This document shows positions 1-11,900 of a stretch of 64,000 bases of DNA, piece by piece. Below the pieces are notes generated by a model. The model was not told the origin of the DNA. It was given only the letters and a program-made list of their open reading frames with translations, and did no database searches. The stretch is taken from contig WPIO01000005.1 in assembly GCA_009760855.2 (NCBI GenBank), forward strand, positions 7,410,001 to 7,474,000, written 5' to 3'. Each line of letters opens with the position of its first letter. Position 1 is the stretch's first letter. The stretch comes from Cristatella mucedo. Taxonomy: Eukaryota; Bryozoa; Phylactolaemata; Cristatellidae. The position numbers and the translations under genes are program-made.

Positions 1-130
1 CATACACTAATAAAGTCGAAGACTAAGTTCACGTGGGGCTTTTTTTATTCGATGGGCTGTACTCAATCTTTTATGAAAACCACAACTATAGAAATATTTG
101 AATGCGATGATCCAGAGAATTACCATTATT

Positions 131-935
131 GTGATGTGATTGTCAAGCACAATTTAGGCTTTCATTTCTATGCAGATGACACTCAGTTGTACCTTTACTT
201 TGATCCCTGCCGGCTTTTGAGCACGTCGAATTCTCTCAACTCTCTTGCTGCGTGTATTGATGACATTCGCACATCAGCAAATTTTCTTCAATTAAATGAT
301 GATACAACTAACTTACTAGTTATGGGCAAACCGATTGTGATTGAGACATTGTAAAGGCTAGCCCACAAAATTGGCTTCCAGCATATATCCTGTTGAATCT
401 GCAGGAAATTTAGGTGTCATGTTCCAAAGTGAGTATACATAAGACGACCAATTCACCTCCAAAGTCAAGTCTGCTTACTTTCAGCTACATAACCTTGCTA
501 AAAGTCAGAGTTTCGTAGACAAGGATACTACATATAAATTGGTCCTCGTATTTGTGACATTCCGTTTCAACTTCTATAAGTCACTGCTTGCTGGCCAACC
601 GGAGTGCAATCAGGTGCTTACAGCTGGTGCAAAACTCTGCAGCTAAGCTTGTCTGTCGTGAGCGTCGCAGTTGCCGAATCACACCACTTCTCGCTGAACG
701 GCACTGGCTACCAGTCAAGCAACGCATCAGCTTACAGGTTTTGTCGCTCACTTTTGTTCCCTTCATTCTTTGACTCCAGCCTACCTATCAGATCTACTAT
801 CCCACCAGGCTAAGCATCTTACCACCCACTTTTCGGAAACTAACTGTTTACCTATACCCCATAAAAACCTCAAATCCTTTGGAGATTGAGTTCTATAAGG
901 ACGCTTTATCAAGTGTATTATTGTTATTATTATAG
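131..935 (+). mobile_element. L2-clade LINE fragment, RT to 3' end (copy 1)
   Basis: The translation at 150-350 carries the reverse-transcriptase block FYADDTQLYLYF and the following IDDIRT helix. Further on, in other frames, come the C-terminal blocks (LVQNSAAKLVCRERRSC, then HWLPVKQRI). The copy ends in the family 3' tail and (ATT)n at about 895-935. Several frameshifts and stops break it, and a small deletion joins the ORF end directly to the tail, so it is dead. Bases 1-130 before it are not recognisable. Family placement rests on motif recall; the repeat relationship to the other copies is seen directly. Confidence 0.85.
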
Positions 936-1749
936 TGCTTTGCCACTAATAATCCAAAACTTAGTTACTACATAAAAACCTAATGTTTCAACGAGTATAT
1001 CGCTTTCCAACTTTTTCAAGCTGATATGGTGAATGATTATCAAACGACTCCAGCTGTTGACCCTTATCTATTAATAATTGTACTTATAGCTCAACTGCTG
1101 TATCACACATTTTCATCATACTTTACGTACTGATGGAACACGTTTTGCACGCTTGCCCAAGTTCAATTCGAGCCCACTGTTTACCGATATCGATTATTTT
1201 CTATTAGACAAAGTATATCCTGTAACAAACTAGACAATGATTGTGATGGAATTATTCATGAGACTGCAAAAACATTAACCCCATATTTTGTCCTGAGTAT
1301 TAAATGTTATTTGGCAATTGTGTATTCCTTAAAAGTATAAAAAATGTTCAATACCTCCAAGAAACATCTCTTTTGCGAACTGGACAATGATATATCTGTG
1401 ATTTATCTTTTTTCCATAGCATAGCCAAAATAGCTACGGGAAAAGATATTCCTCCTAGCCTGAATAAAAAACACGTGCAGAATGTTTTTCCACATAGCAG
1501 TGCTAATTAAATCATACCGTAAGCTAACTTTGACGTTCTAAAAATGTAAAACACTTTTCTATTTGATGTTTCTTTGTTTAATGGATTGCTAGAGAAGGAC
1601 GTTATGACAGGGCTTTAACAATTTTTTCTTCTTATATTATATCATAACTATTATTAACTTCCTTAATGAGAATTTCCAATAACATAAGTAGTTGAGATAC
1701 AGCAGCCTTATGCCTACCTTTTAAGTTTAGTTCAAACTACCTAAGTGGA
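936..1749. other. AT-rich gap, nothing recognised
   Basis: No open frame of note, no RNA-like structure and no clear repeat was seen here. It separates two same-strand LINE fragments. Confidence 0.5.
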
Positions 1750-2403
1750 AGCCGATGTGATTGCAGATGTACGATTTCACATCTAAGCACGTGACACTCA
1801 GACGTACCTTTTCTGTAATCCCTCCCAGCCCTCCAGCACGTCAAATTCTCCAAACTCTCTCGCTGCATCTATAGATAACATCCGCACACTAATGGAAACA
1901 AACTTTCCTAAATTGAATGATGATAAAACTAACCTACAAGTTGTATACATGTGTTTGATTCAGAAATAGGAATAATCTAACGCTTAAAATTGGCTCTACC
2001 AGCATTTCTCCTGTTGAATCTGCACGCAATCTAATTGTCATGTTCCAAAGTGAGTATAAATAAGACGACCGAATCACCTCCACAGTCAAGTCTGCTTACT
2101 TTCAGCTACATAACAGTGCTAAAAGTCGGAGTTTCTTAGACAGGGATACTACATATAAATTAGTACACGCATTTGTGACATCCCGTTTCAACTTTTATAA
2201 GTCACCGCTTGCGGGTCTACCAGCGTTTGCAATCAGGTGCTCACAGCTGGTGCAAAACCTTGCTGTTAGGCTTGTCAGTCGTGAGCTTCGCAGTGGCCGC
2301 ATCACACAACTTCTCGCCGACCTGTGCTGGATTCTAGTCAGGCACACACTGACTTTCTAGGTTCTGTCATTAACTAATAGCTTCATCTATTCTTTCTTTT
2401 GGA
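1750..2403 (+). mobile_element. L2-clade LINE fragment (copy 2), 3'-truncated
   Basis: The DNA follows copy 1 closely from the region before the RT active site (about 1750) through the ARNLGV-type block (about 2010) to the C-terminal LVQN block (2240-2290). It stops near 2403 before the 3' UTR and tail. The YADD motif itself is eroded here. Shared wording with copy 1 includes the run around 2041-2130, where both read 'gttccaaagtgagtat' and then 'aagacgacc'. Confidence 0.8.
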
Positions 2404-3764
2404 CAGAGAGATAGCAGGTTGCGACTATGCTTATTAACTACTGAACAATTTTCTAAAGTGTGTCCTTATTTAATTTTAAAATTTGAACGCCGCTACTAAG
2501 CAAAGACTGTATATTGACAGAAGGGTATGAGGCGGCTTCCGGAAGCTGTTTCTTAAACGTGAGTTAAAGCACATAAATAAATCTCTAATAAATATTTACT
2601 TTTAAGTATTGTACAAATTCTGTGTAACTTCAATATGATTACATGCGAATTATATTTTTTTATTTGATTGAATCAATTATTCGATTCAACGCCATCCATA
2701 ATATTCAACAGAGATAATTCGTCCGTGATTAACTGGAAATGCTTAACTTTCCAATGTGTCAGCGTCCCGCTTACAAAGGCAGAGTTTGTGAGAAATAATT
2801 ATATTTGTGTAGTCTTTTGAGGTTTAGCTCTTTCGAAACAACACGATCAATGAAGCAAATCGTATTACACGAATTTCCGTATCGTTGTTGAATGTAGCTG
2901 CACATTTTAACCGCCGTTTAATAGTTTAAATAGCCAACCTTACGATCACATTTTTGCTGCACACAAGTGGCGCCATATCATTTTGAGAGCTAACTTTACA
3001 CCTCTCATAGATAAAAGCAACTGCACTAGTAAATTGTGTCTCCGGTGGTCTGTGCTTAACATGTGCAGGCACTGGATGATAAGTGCTAGCTGCTTAGTAG
3101 CCCTTCAAAGAGTTGAGCAATGAAATCTGTACAAATACGGTAGGTTAAGGAAGACAGAAAGCTGGCAGTTGAGGCATGTTTATAGAGGCACAGTCATTAG
3201 AATCCAGTCTAGTGTCTATCACTGCTGTTAGTTCTAATGCGTGGTCAAGAACCGGATAGGTTATTGTTGTTGGTTTGTGGCATACTAAATGCACATTCGA
3301 TGATAACATTTTCACAGTAGCCCATGATATTTGGTGGGCCCGGAATAGAAAGAGGGGAGAACTTGCTAATTTTACTGACATAAAGGACAGTAACAAGTGC
3401 TGGACACAGCAAAAGGCTTTAAAGAAACTCTATACTTTCTAATTTCCTATAAAACTTATAGTTACAGAAAATATCTGTTTAGTGTCCTGAGAAAGCTGAA
3501 TCTATTTCTTGGAACTGTAAATTTGATCGACGAGGAAGCATGTCGATGGCAATGATCAGAAAATATTAAAAAAATCATGTTATTGATATAAATTTAAATA
3601 TGTCTCTCCAAATTAATATGTGCTCAACACGAATATGACAGCCAAAGTGCAAAATTAGCTTTTTTAATACGCAATTAATATTACTGTGTAAATCACAAAA
3701 TGTAAGCCAATAGCGACAAGCCTACGGTTAATACCTATAACAATTTGAAGTAATGAGCTACTTA
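2404..3764. other. AT-rich gap with one unassigned minus ORF
   Basis: Mostly AT-rich, non-coding in appearance. A minus-strand open frame at 3145-3396 (about 83 residues) has no recognisable motif and I do not call it a gene. Confidence 0.4.
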
Positions 3765-4792
3765 TTAAATTGCTTCACCTTTTTCTCGAGCAGCTGTTCG
3801 GGAGTATCTAGAGTGTCCAGCAGTAGTAAGCCAGCATTTAAGTGAACCATTTTCCATGGCATTTTTTCCCATTGTTGCGATATCTTTATGAAAACGTTCG
3901 CCATGTTCATCACTAACCATAACGAGGTCGTCAGGAAAGAAGTTAAATAGGAATGAGAGAACTTGATCTTTAGAAACGTTTTTCCGCAAAGCTACCGATA
4001 CTGAATCAGCATGTCTTCTACTATACCTTTGTAGTTTGTTTGCCCTAAAATTCCCGAGCAAGTTTGTAGAAACTAGACGGAAAGCATTCCACGCTTGTTC
4101 GGCATTACCCTGCAGCAAGTTGTTGAACCGGTCATCTTTGAAGAGCTCTTGAATATATTAAAACTCTCTCTTTAATCTTTGTGTCACTTAGTCGAGGAAG
4201 TTTTCTATCCAGATATCGGATAGCTGGCAAAGTCCGGTCCAAGGCTTTCGCGAAGTTCTTCTTCAAACCTGGTTTGATGTGAAGGGGTGGTAGCAGGATT
4301 TTGCGAGCCCTGACCAGGGCTGGGTGCTGGATATTCTTCTTTCCAGATGCTACATTTTGTCTGAGGGTTCATTCCTTCCTCTAGTAGTGCAACTCTCTTG
4401 CTCGGCTATCTCACTCACATTAGAAACACGTATATTTTGTATATCCCTGCTGCAGTCCCAGTAAAAGGTCAACTACCTTCAAATCACCACAGAGGTGCCA
4501 GCTTTACTTGTTATACTCAATAGAATTCACTAGCTGGTTTACGTTATCGTCTGTATTTTTCATGTGGACAGCATAGTGTGACGCCAAAGGCTCGGCCGGG
4601 TAGGCTTGACCTGCCGCTTACCTAGCGGCGTAGCCTAGCGCCTAATGCCGTTCAGTGAGCGCCTACGCGCAATAAGCTGGCCGCCACGAAACGAGCGTTT
4701 CTGGCGCCGACCTGCTAGCCGTTACTAAAGGGGGTCGTGAGTCCACGGCGTGAACTGGAAAACGAGACACACAAATTGGGATTTTAATGAGC

Positions 4793-4798
4793 TTTATT
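4793..4798 (-). terminator. Poly(A) signal of left solo LTR
   Basis: AATAAA on the minus strand, matching the AATAAA at 47156-47161 in the right LTR; it marks the likely R/U5 boundary. Confidence 0.5.
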
Positions 4799-5397
4799 CA
4801 CAAGCGCACAAAGTCGCTGCGCGTCTAGCTCAGTTTTATCTCCACACTCCTCGCACGTTCTCAACAGCACCAACAATCTTGCGGAGGGAATACTTCTCCA
4901 CACTGAGCCCGAACCGGAGCCTAAATCCTAACCGGAGAACTAGGACTCGGTTTCCACCAGTGCGGAAGGAATACCCCACACACGCCTACTCAAACACTCT
5001 TGCGGAGGAAACACGTCTCCACACTTAAGCTACTTACGTCTGTAATGGGGAACGACTCAAATAGACAGAGCCTGAACCGGAGCCTAAACCCTAACCGGCG
5101 AACTAGGACTCCACAACTACGTCTAGCTCGCACCGGCAAATCCTTATGCCGAGACCACGTGCTAGCGCGCACACACAAAACACAAAAGAAACACGAAATG
5201 CCAGCTCGGGCACGATACGACCGCATTCGATGTAGTCCACCAAATCCTAGCACTGCCTCGTCCTGTTCCGTCTATCGCCGGTGGACAGCCCGACCTCCTC
5301 CCTCGCTTTAAGAGAAACGAGTCCAACGGCGTCGAAGCGCGGAGCCGGACCAAAGACAGAAGACCAAAAATAGACGAAGAGCGAGCGTCGCTCGACT

Positions 5398-5405
5398 CTT
5401 TAATA
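5398..5405 (-). promoter_or_regulatory. TATA-like box of left solo LTR
   Basis: TATTAAAG on the minus strand, a few bases before the palindrome CGAGCGTCGCTCG. The right LTR has TATTTAAG at the matching place. Confidence 0.4.
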
Positions 5406-6330
5406 CTTAGATGAGACAAAAGGGCAAGAGCTTAGTGGTATTGGGCCCGACACCATGGTCCATTACGGTAAGGAATTAATACCGTCCCTAGGCCACTGGA
5501 AGGGCACCTCTGTCCAGCTTGAATGACGAATGGGTTCCAGACGATTCTTTTTTGGACAGAGTGAAGGCGGAGGTTGACAGGCCAGCCAACATCCATCAGC
5601 AGCTTCCGCGGGTATTGGACCAATTCTGAAGGCCGAATCGCCACCGCTGATCCCAGAGCTTCTTGGCTAGCTCTTAAGCTCTTGCTCTCTAACCGCACTG
5701 GCGCTCCTCTCTGGCTCACTGCTCCAGGACAAAGAAGTTCTTGCCCGCCGCCGAACAGCTCTTGTTCGCGCTAAAATTCAGCCAAGGCCAGCAGGGCGCT
5801 ACAATAGGCTACTGGAGAAATGGAAGATAGATTCTATATTTTAAAAGCACAGCCTTGATACTCAGTATTAAAGAGTTTACAAATAGTCTCCATTCTTCCG
5901 CGTCATGAGTGATTTATAAGGCGTTCATGATCGGCCCTCAAAATCTGACCAGAATAAAAGACTACTCTCCTTTCAGAAGAGAAGCTCCAAGTATTGGGGG
6001 CACGTTTGATTTCAAGTAATTGTGACATCTTATTCGAGAAGATTCCATTGTTGGAGTCTTGATCCTAGCAAGTCTGTCTTGTTCTTGGATCAATCCAAAT
6101 CATGAACTAGGTCAAACAGTTCTTCCTCTGTAATTCTGTGTGGGGTTGATGATGCACCATGGTGAAAATCGGGATCACTGCATGCTGACGTACCAGGAGA
6201 AGAACAGTTCGGCTCACTCTTGTCCTCATCAGATGAATCAGGAGAATATTCTGCTGGCGGTTCTGGAGTAGGAAGTTCCTCGCCATATGGATTTGCTCTC
6301 CAGCCTTACGGAATGTTTGCGTTGACTTTT

Positions 6331-7795
6331 CTTGACTTCTTTTGTTTAATTCCACCGGAGAGCGGAGGAACCAAACAGAAGTAGCAGCCAATTTATGTGG
6401 TTCTCGGCTCTATCCACACAATTGGCACTTCGAACGCCATCGTTGTTTTCTGCCATTTCACCACTGCGAAAGCTGTGTTGTACATGTAGCACAGCACACG
6501 TGCGGGGGGGGGACCAAGGCTGGTCTTGCTCAACAACCTTACATCCGAAGTAAAGATGATATGCCTTCATAAATTAAGAAAAGTATGACTTTTCTTCTGG
6601 TTGGCAAATGTCACTTACCAACAAATACAGCAACAACTGTCCACGGTATTAATACACTTTTGAGGCATTAAGGCTCTGAATTGTACCTCGATTGATAAAG
6701 CAATAACAGTTTCAGGTAAAAAATAGCTTAAACCGTCTAGCAGAAGTCTGAATTTAGCTTACATTTTCCGACTGGGGTTTATAACGTCAGCATGCTGCAC
6801 CAGCCGCCTGGCATTACTATTGGATTGCATCAGAAAATGATGCAGTCAATTCTGAACAATTTTTGAATGGCGGTACAATGTCATGCGATGGAATATTACA
6901 TCCGTCTAGGGCTTATTTAGGATGTAGTTGCAGTCATACCGGATAAATTTACACGGTGAAACAGAGAAACCGAGCTATACGAAATATTTTCAAAGTGAGA
7001 GCTAATATAAAAAACTATGGTTATATTCGCGTTTAGCACAGCTAGATACTACAGACTAGGGCTTTTTTAAGTCCGTAGTGATATCAATGTTGACGGGTGA
7101 GAGAGTCATGACATGCGTAGTGTCGATACGCCAAAATACTTACAGAATTATTCGCACAAACAGGGCAAGTGTGCGAGGAAGCGGAGGGTTTACAGCTTCT
7201 TTTTAAATTCAAAGTTAGGGAAACGCATAACGTCAGTCACGAGTGAGTTCTAAACTCAGGAAGCCTGTGGACTAAAGGCGTGGTATCTAAAGTATTTGAG
7301 GCTGCTTACACGCACAGCTAAAAGACGAGTCTGTGGATTGGATGGAACTAATTCTTTTAGAGATCCATGTTGACGCTCTCTCATTAATTTTACTATCACC
7401 TAAGTACCATTAGGAATAATCAAAGGACTACATAGGGTTCTGTGTTTGGAAAATGAAACTAACGAATAAGAGGTTCTCTAAAGCGTAGGCTGTAATCTAA
7501 ATTAATAGTAATTCTCTTATGGCCTCGTTTTGCTGTCACCCAATAAGGCCCGCCTCCAGCTAAAGTCCGAGAAGAAAAGTGAATTAGAATCGTGGCCTGA
7601 TAATAAGCCTACCAGCTTGATCTTTGAGCATTTGAGCCCGATGACGGTAACCCGGGTTACCGAGTTTCCGCAAGTACAATCGTAATTAATTATTTATTTT
7701 CCAGATAGCTTATCTAAAAAAAAGTAAAGTTTCAAAGTCGACAAAAAAAGTCTCCTCCATAGATCCTGTTCATCGTTCTCGACAATTGTATTTGA
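6331..7795. other. Gap, no supported gene
   Basis: ORFs at 6342-6572 on the two strands overlap each other and show no motif. A G-run of eight lies near 6506. The left edge may still hold the worn N-terminal part of the pseudogene at 3765-6330. Otherwise I see nothing. Confidence 0.4.
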
Positions 7796-8575
7796 CCAAG
7801 CAAGTCTATATATGCATTCCATTTCTATGTGCTTCTTTTGATTCTTTTGTATAAGAAGGTTGTGCTCTTGTTGCCTCTACCGGGCCATTCCCACAATCAG
7901 GCAGATCCTCTCGTCGCAGATCTGCGCAATTCAACGTGTCGGCTCAATTTTTACTCACCGGATCAGATTTTTGAGACCTGGAACAAAATCAAGTCGGTGC
8001 AGGCAGTCTTCTTGGATCATAATGATTCCAGCCGCCCGTTCTTTAATGGATGGGAGCCATCGTTAGCCAAGTACTTCAAGCGAATGCCGCCGCGGTATAC
8101 GAATAACGATTTCCTTGACAATGAAGAAGGTAATTGCACAATGCGTCACTTGTGTAGCACGCCCGATGCAGACGCTGGAACAATTTCTTTTGTGCAGTCC
8201 AGCAATCTGGACATGATTCGTAGGGCACTATTGAAGGAACTATTGCCAGCGCCAGTACCAGCATCGATAAAAGGTGTATCGATCGATGCGCTTAAATTGG
8301 AGTGAAAACCTGTCTTAGAATTGACAGCGAAGAAGCCGTATTCTTTTTCAAAAAAGTGCATGTCGATCCCGGTCCAAGATCTGACGCATTATCCGGCCAC
8401 GCGGAATAATATTTCTGATAGTAAGGACAAAGATCCTGACAACACTGGTGCGCCGTCGGCGGCGGCATTCGATGCGGCGCAGACTCGTGGCAGAAAAAAA
8501 GAGCATCAGCGAAGAAGGCTGCTCCGGGCGTGCAGATACGCTCTGTGGTGCACCCGATGGAGGTACCAGTGGTAG
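7796..8575 (+). pseudogene. Decayed mobile-element-like protein (DUF7869-like?)
   Basis: An open frame runs from the stop at 7793 to a TGA at 8303-8305 and continues in the same frame after that stop with protein-like sequence to about 8500. It contains LLPLPGHSHNQAD (about 7870-7910), which resembles the 'PVGHTHEDIDQ' signature of the integrase-like DUF7869 proteins of some DNA transposons. Further on are a tryptophan-rich block around GWEPSLAKYF (8050) and CTMRHLCSTPDAD (8137-8175). There is no ATG at the head, and the in-frame TGA suggests a fragment. The family assignment is a guess from one motif; protein-coding origin is likelier than the label. Confidence 0.45.
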
Positions 8576-8869
8576 TCCCAAATCAGCGATTAATCTTGAG
8601 CTATTACTCAAAAGAATATGCTTAATTTTCGCGATCGAGCCCTGGATCCTTGCCGCGGATCTGGTCAGCCGCTGCGAACTTTCATAATACAAATCTTCGT
8701 TTTTGAAATCGCTGTCTTTCTGCTGACGAATAGAACTCGACGAGCCCCACATTCTTAGCCCATTTGCATATCATTTGGATCAATATTCAAGTATTTACCG
8801 CAGTCCGCGAGCACCAGGGTTGCCATAGTAATCCGGGTTACCGCCATCGGGCTCATTTCTCCATTGCTG

Positions 8870-8990
8870 AATTGTGAGCCGTGTTGGCATACTAGGTAAG
8901 GCGGTTGGTTGCTCTTCACCTCGGTCCGTGGTCACGGGCTTGAATCCAGCGGTGGGTGTTCCTTTATTGCCTCTGCAAGCGGTGCTGACA
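8870..8990 (+). mobile_element. Possible tRNA-derived SINE, degenerate
   Basis: A TTGGCATACTAGG stretch (about 8883) can serve as a weak A box, and GGGCTTGAATCC (8937-8948) matches a B box (GGTTCRANNCC-like) about 45 bases later, the usual tRNA spacing. No recognisable LINE-type tail follows. It is weak evidence only. Confidence 0.3.
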
Positions 8991-11900
8991 GGTTTAAGGC
9001 TCTTCTGCAGCTATAAACAAGAGGCTGTTAAATCCGTCAGTACGTTTTATGTTAAGCTGCTTTTTAATTCATAAAATAGCGAGTAAAATGGTGCTTCCAC
9101 TCTCCCGTAGGTCAGCAGCCAGCGGATAGTTGCTTTGCCGACTTTTTCTGTTTCATCGCTCCGTAAGAGAAGCATATCAACATCTGAGTGCGGCAGCGAC
9201 TTAACAAACAATTAAAATGTGGCAGCACGCCTATGTGTGCTACGCGAGAGTTGAGTACCGCATCAAGTTCAACATAGCCTGTGTCTAGGTCAGTTATTAA
9301 TATTGAAGCTGTTCTTCCATACCTTTCCGCGTGCCTACGCTTCACTCGAATGCAACCATTTATCCTGATTCTCTCAAGCCCTCCCCAGTGCCTTCAACTG
9401 AGACCTTTGCAACTGCGAGAAAAAGTATTTCCTTGAGAGTATTTTATATCTTGTAATGAGGCTGCACTATTTAAACTAATTTTCATGCAAACCGGGAAAA
9501 TTTACGATGCTCGACTCAAATATTTAATATTTAGCATTTTCACTTTAAAATTTTTTCTGCATCTCAGGTGAAGGCTAGGTGAAGCGATCGCTCGATCGAT
9601 ACCAGTCGCGGAATCGAGCAGCATCGGGCAACCCATGAAGAACCAGCTCAAAGCTGTTAGTTCTAACTCGAAAAAACTTCTCGTAATGCAATGTGTAATG
9701 TCGTAGTTAAATCGATGCGAATTCTTGTTAGTCTTAGTGCAGCGTGAGTCAAACTTGAAGGCCAAGCACTTGTGCTCGCCTAAGTATGCTCACTGCACGT
9801 GGCAGCTCGACTTTGTTTTGGATTGCACTGCTTACAAGCTGGAAAGTGTATGGGATTTTGTAACATTTAATGTAATAGGCTTAGGAAATAGGCGTTGTTT
9901 TTGGTAAATGCTCAGGCGATATGCGATGGATTGGACCTAGTGCGTCTCAATGGCTAAGCTAGCACTCTAGTCCACAGGTTGCTTTTCAATTTACGAGAGA
10001 GCATTAATTAACTGCTTTCTGTTAGAATATTCTCCTGAAATTTATAAAATTATGTAATCGATCTCGGTTCCAAGCGAATTGGCCAAAATTACCCAGCTAC
10101 ATTACATTTTACTACTATTCTAGTATTTTTACTATATTCACTGTTTTTCTTCGTGCATTAGTATGCATGCAAAAACAATTCCTTACCTATGCATAAGCGC
10201 GATAGCTGTTCTGCAAAGGTTCATATGTGCTAAAATTGGACTTTTCAACGCGGTTGTGGTGAGTTCAGAGAGGGAACTAACAGAAATTTGCAGCTACTTT
10301 ACTTAGTCTCCTATTAAGCATAAGGCATATACTTTAGGGGCAATCGCTGTGTAACAAATTATTGCAAGGGTCGAGAGAAAACTGTCAGTCGCTGGCCGCC
10401 GTTAATTTTGAGGTTCTAACATACTTTGAGCTTCCCGGACAAGCGGGACTGAGAATCAGGGGTGGTTCACAATTAACCCAAACTACTAGTCTAGTCCTCT
10501 TTACCTTATATGACAATCTCAAAATCATGAAGCAATTACGGCTACTTTCTTTGGCTATCGCCATCTCAGCAACCTCCAATTTTCTCAGGCTCGGCGCAAT
10601 TCTGCCTTATTATTATTACTATTAGAGTATGGTACCTATCGAAACTGATAATGCAATGTTGCTTGTAAAACTATTTGTAGCAATTTACCCATGTAATAGG
10701 TGTAATTTTAGTCAGTTAATTTGTTGATGAGTCTTTTTAACTATCCCTAACGTCACCATTAAATTGAATCCTTCGTAATATATTCACAAACGGTACCTTG
10801 AGGTACTGCAAATTGTACATTGTAGAATCTGCAATAGAGTTTATCAAAAAGTGGAAAATGGGAAAAATAATTTGCTAATTGGCATAGGTGGCTGCAGCAT
10901 GCACATTTGCAGTTAAAATTGAACATAGAACGCACGGGTATATCCTCACAGGACTATCAGCTTAAAATAGTTTTTCCAGGGGCGCCCACTGCTTCCAACA
11001 GCTTGTGCGACCTTTTGCTGACGCCGGAGGAAGTGGCTACTGGCCTTCCCGGTACTTCCGCTGGAGTCTAAATAAAAGAAAACAGCCAGAGTGAGCGTGA
11101 CCGACTAGAAGTCCGGTCACGTCAGCCTTTGGTAAGAGATTGGCATGCATGCAGTCGAATCTGCCCGTCATTATATTATTCACCTGTATATATTCACCTA
11201 TATATTATATATTATTATATTATATTATTCACCTGAGGGGCTTGCTATTTGGCGCGCGCTCACCAGCCAAGTGCGCAGACTCAGGCACGCTTTCCAAAGC
11301 TAATTGTACAGATTTCCGAGACTTTCTACGGGTGAAAGCTGGTTATAAATATATTGTGTTCACTGTATATAACATCAAAAGATGGTTAAACATAATATAT
11401 TGATTGTAAGCCCGGCTCTATTTATATTTCATCATCTTTCACTGTGGGAGCACATTATGCGTTAAAGTTTGATTCTAAAAAACTTAGATGCTAAACTATA
11501 TCAATTAGCTCTATAATAAGCTAGGTTTTCTAGCTGGTTAGTAAGGCCGTCACAGTCTCTGACGGAACCCGTTCACTATACTCCTGAGGATATTTGTCGT
11601 ACTATTACTTCGGTACGGCAATTATGAAAGTACATAGATAAAGAAGAAGGGTAGATAGCTTTCAAATATGCATTTGTAGCTGCCGCGTGAACTGGCGTAG
11701 TTAAAATTGAGGACACCCTGCTGTTCATGCTTATGTTTGGCAATGGATATGCATCAACAAAATCTGCCCGTGATTCTTTTTGCGGATTAACACCCATTAG
11801 GGGTAAAATTAAATATAGCAAGCACATCTACACATTTAATGCTGATTTGCTACCAGGTAATACAATTTATTAAAAATATGTTTAAAATGCTTACATTTAT

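Larger units (their letters stand above)
4577..5803 (-). mobile_element. Solo LTR, family A (left copy)
   Basis: On the minus strand the element begins TGTAGCGCCCTG at 5803 and ends GGCGTCACA at 4577, so the ends are TG...CA with short inverted repeats. The flanks carry the direct 4-bp duplication ATAG (4573-4576 and 5804-5807). The whole length aligns by eye with 46055-47377. A TATA-like TATTAAAG (5398-5405, minus) and an AATAAA signal (4793-4798, minus) give a U3-R-U5 layout. It has two copies of an internal repeat, against three in the other LTR. No internal retroelement genes flank it, so it is a solo LTR. Confidence 0.85.
3765..6330 (-). pseudogene. Decayed multi-copy 'HGERFH' family gene, split by a solo LTR
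   Basis: Read on the minus strand, conserved blocks occur in order but in shifting frames: EEELFDLVHDLD (about 6120), DLLGSRLQQWNLLE (about 6060), EEWRLFVNS and KAVLL (5890-5830), then after the LTR HMKN (4560), LKVVDLLLGLQQGYTKY (about 4460), KILLPPLHIKPGLKKNF (about 4290), LPRLSDTKIKE (about 4190), NAFRLVSTNLLGNFRAN (4090-4040) and VSDEHGERFHKDI (about 3910). I recall these blocks from a widespread, uncharacterised multi-copy protein family in arthropod and cnidarian genomes. A mobile-element origin is likely but its enzyme activity is unknown to me. Stops and frameshifts show it is dead. The 1.2-kb LTR sits between the KAVLL and HMKN blocks, which are near-adjacent in intact relatives. Confidence 0.75.

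Noticed and set aside
8076-8264. Minus-strand frames over the 7796-8575 pseudogene
   Set aside because: The plus-strand frame is longer, carries the motifs and continues past its single stop; the minus frames are shadows.
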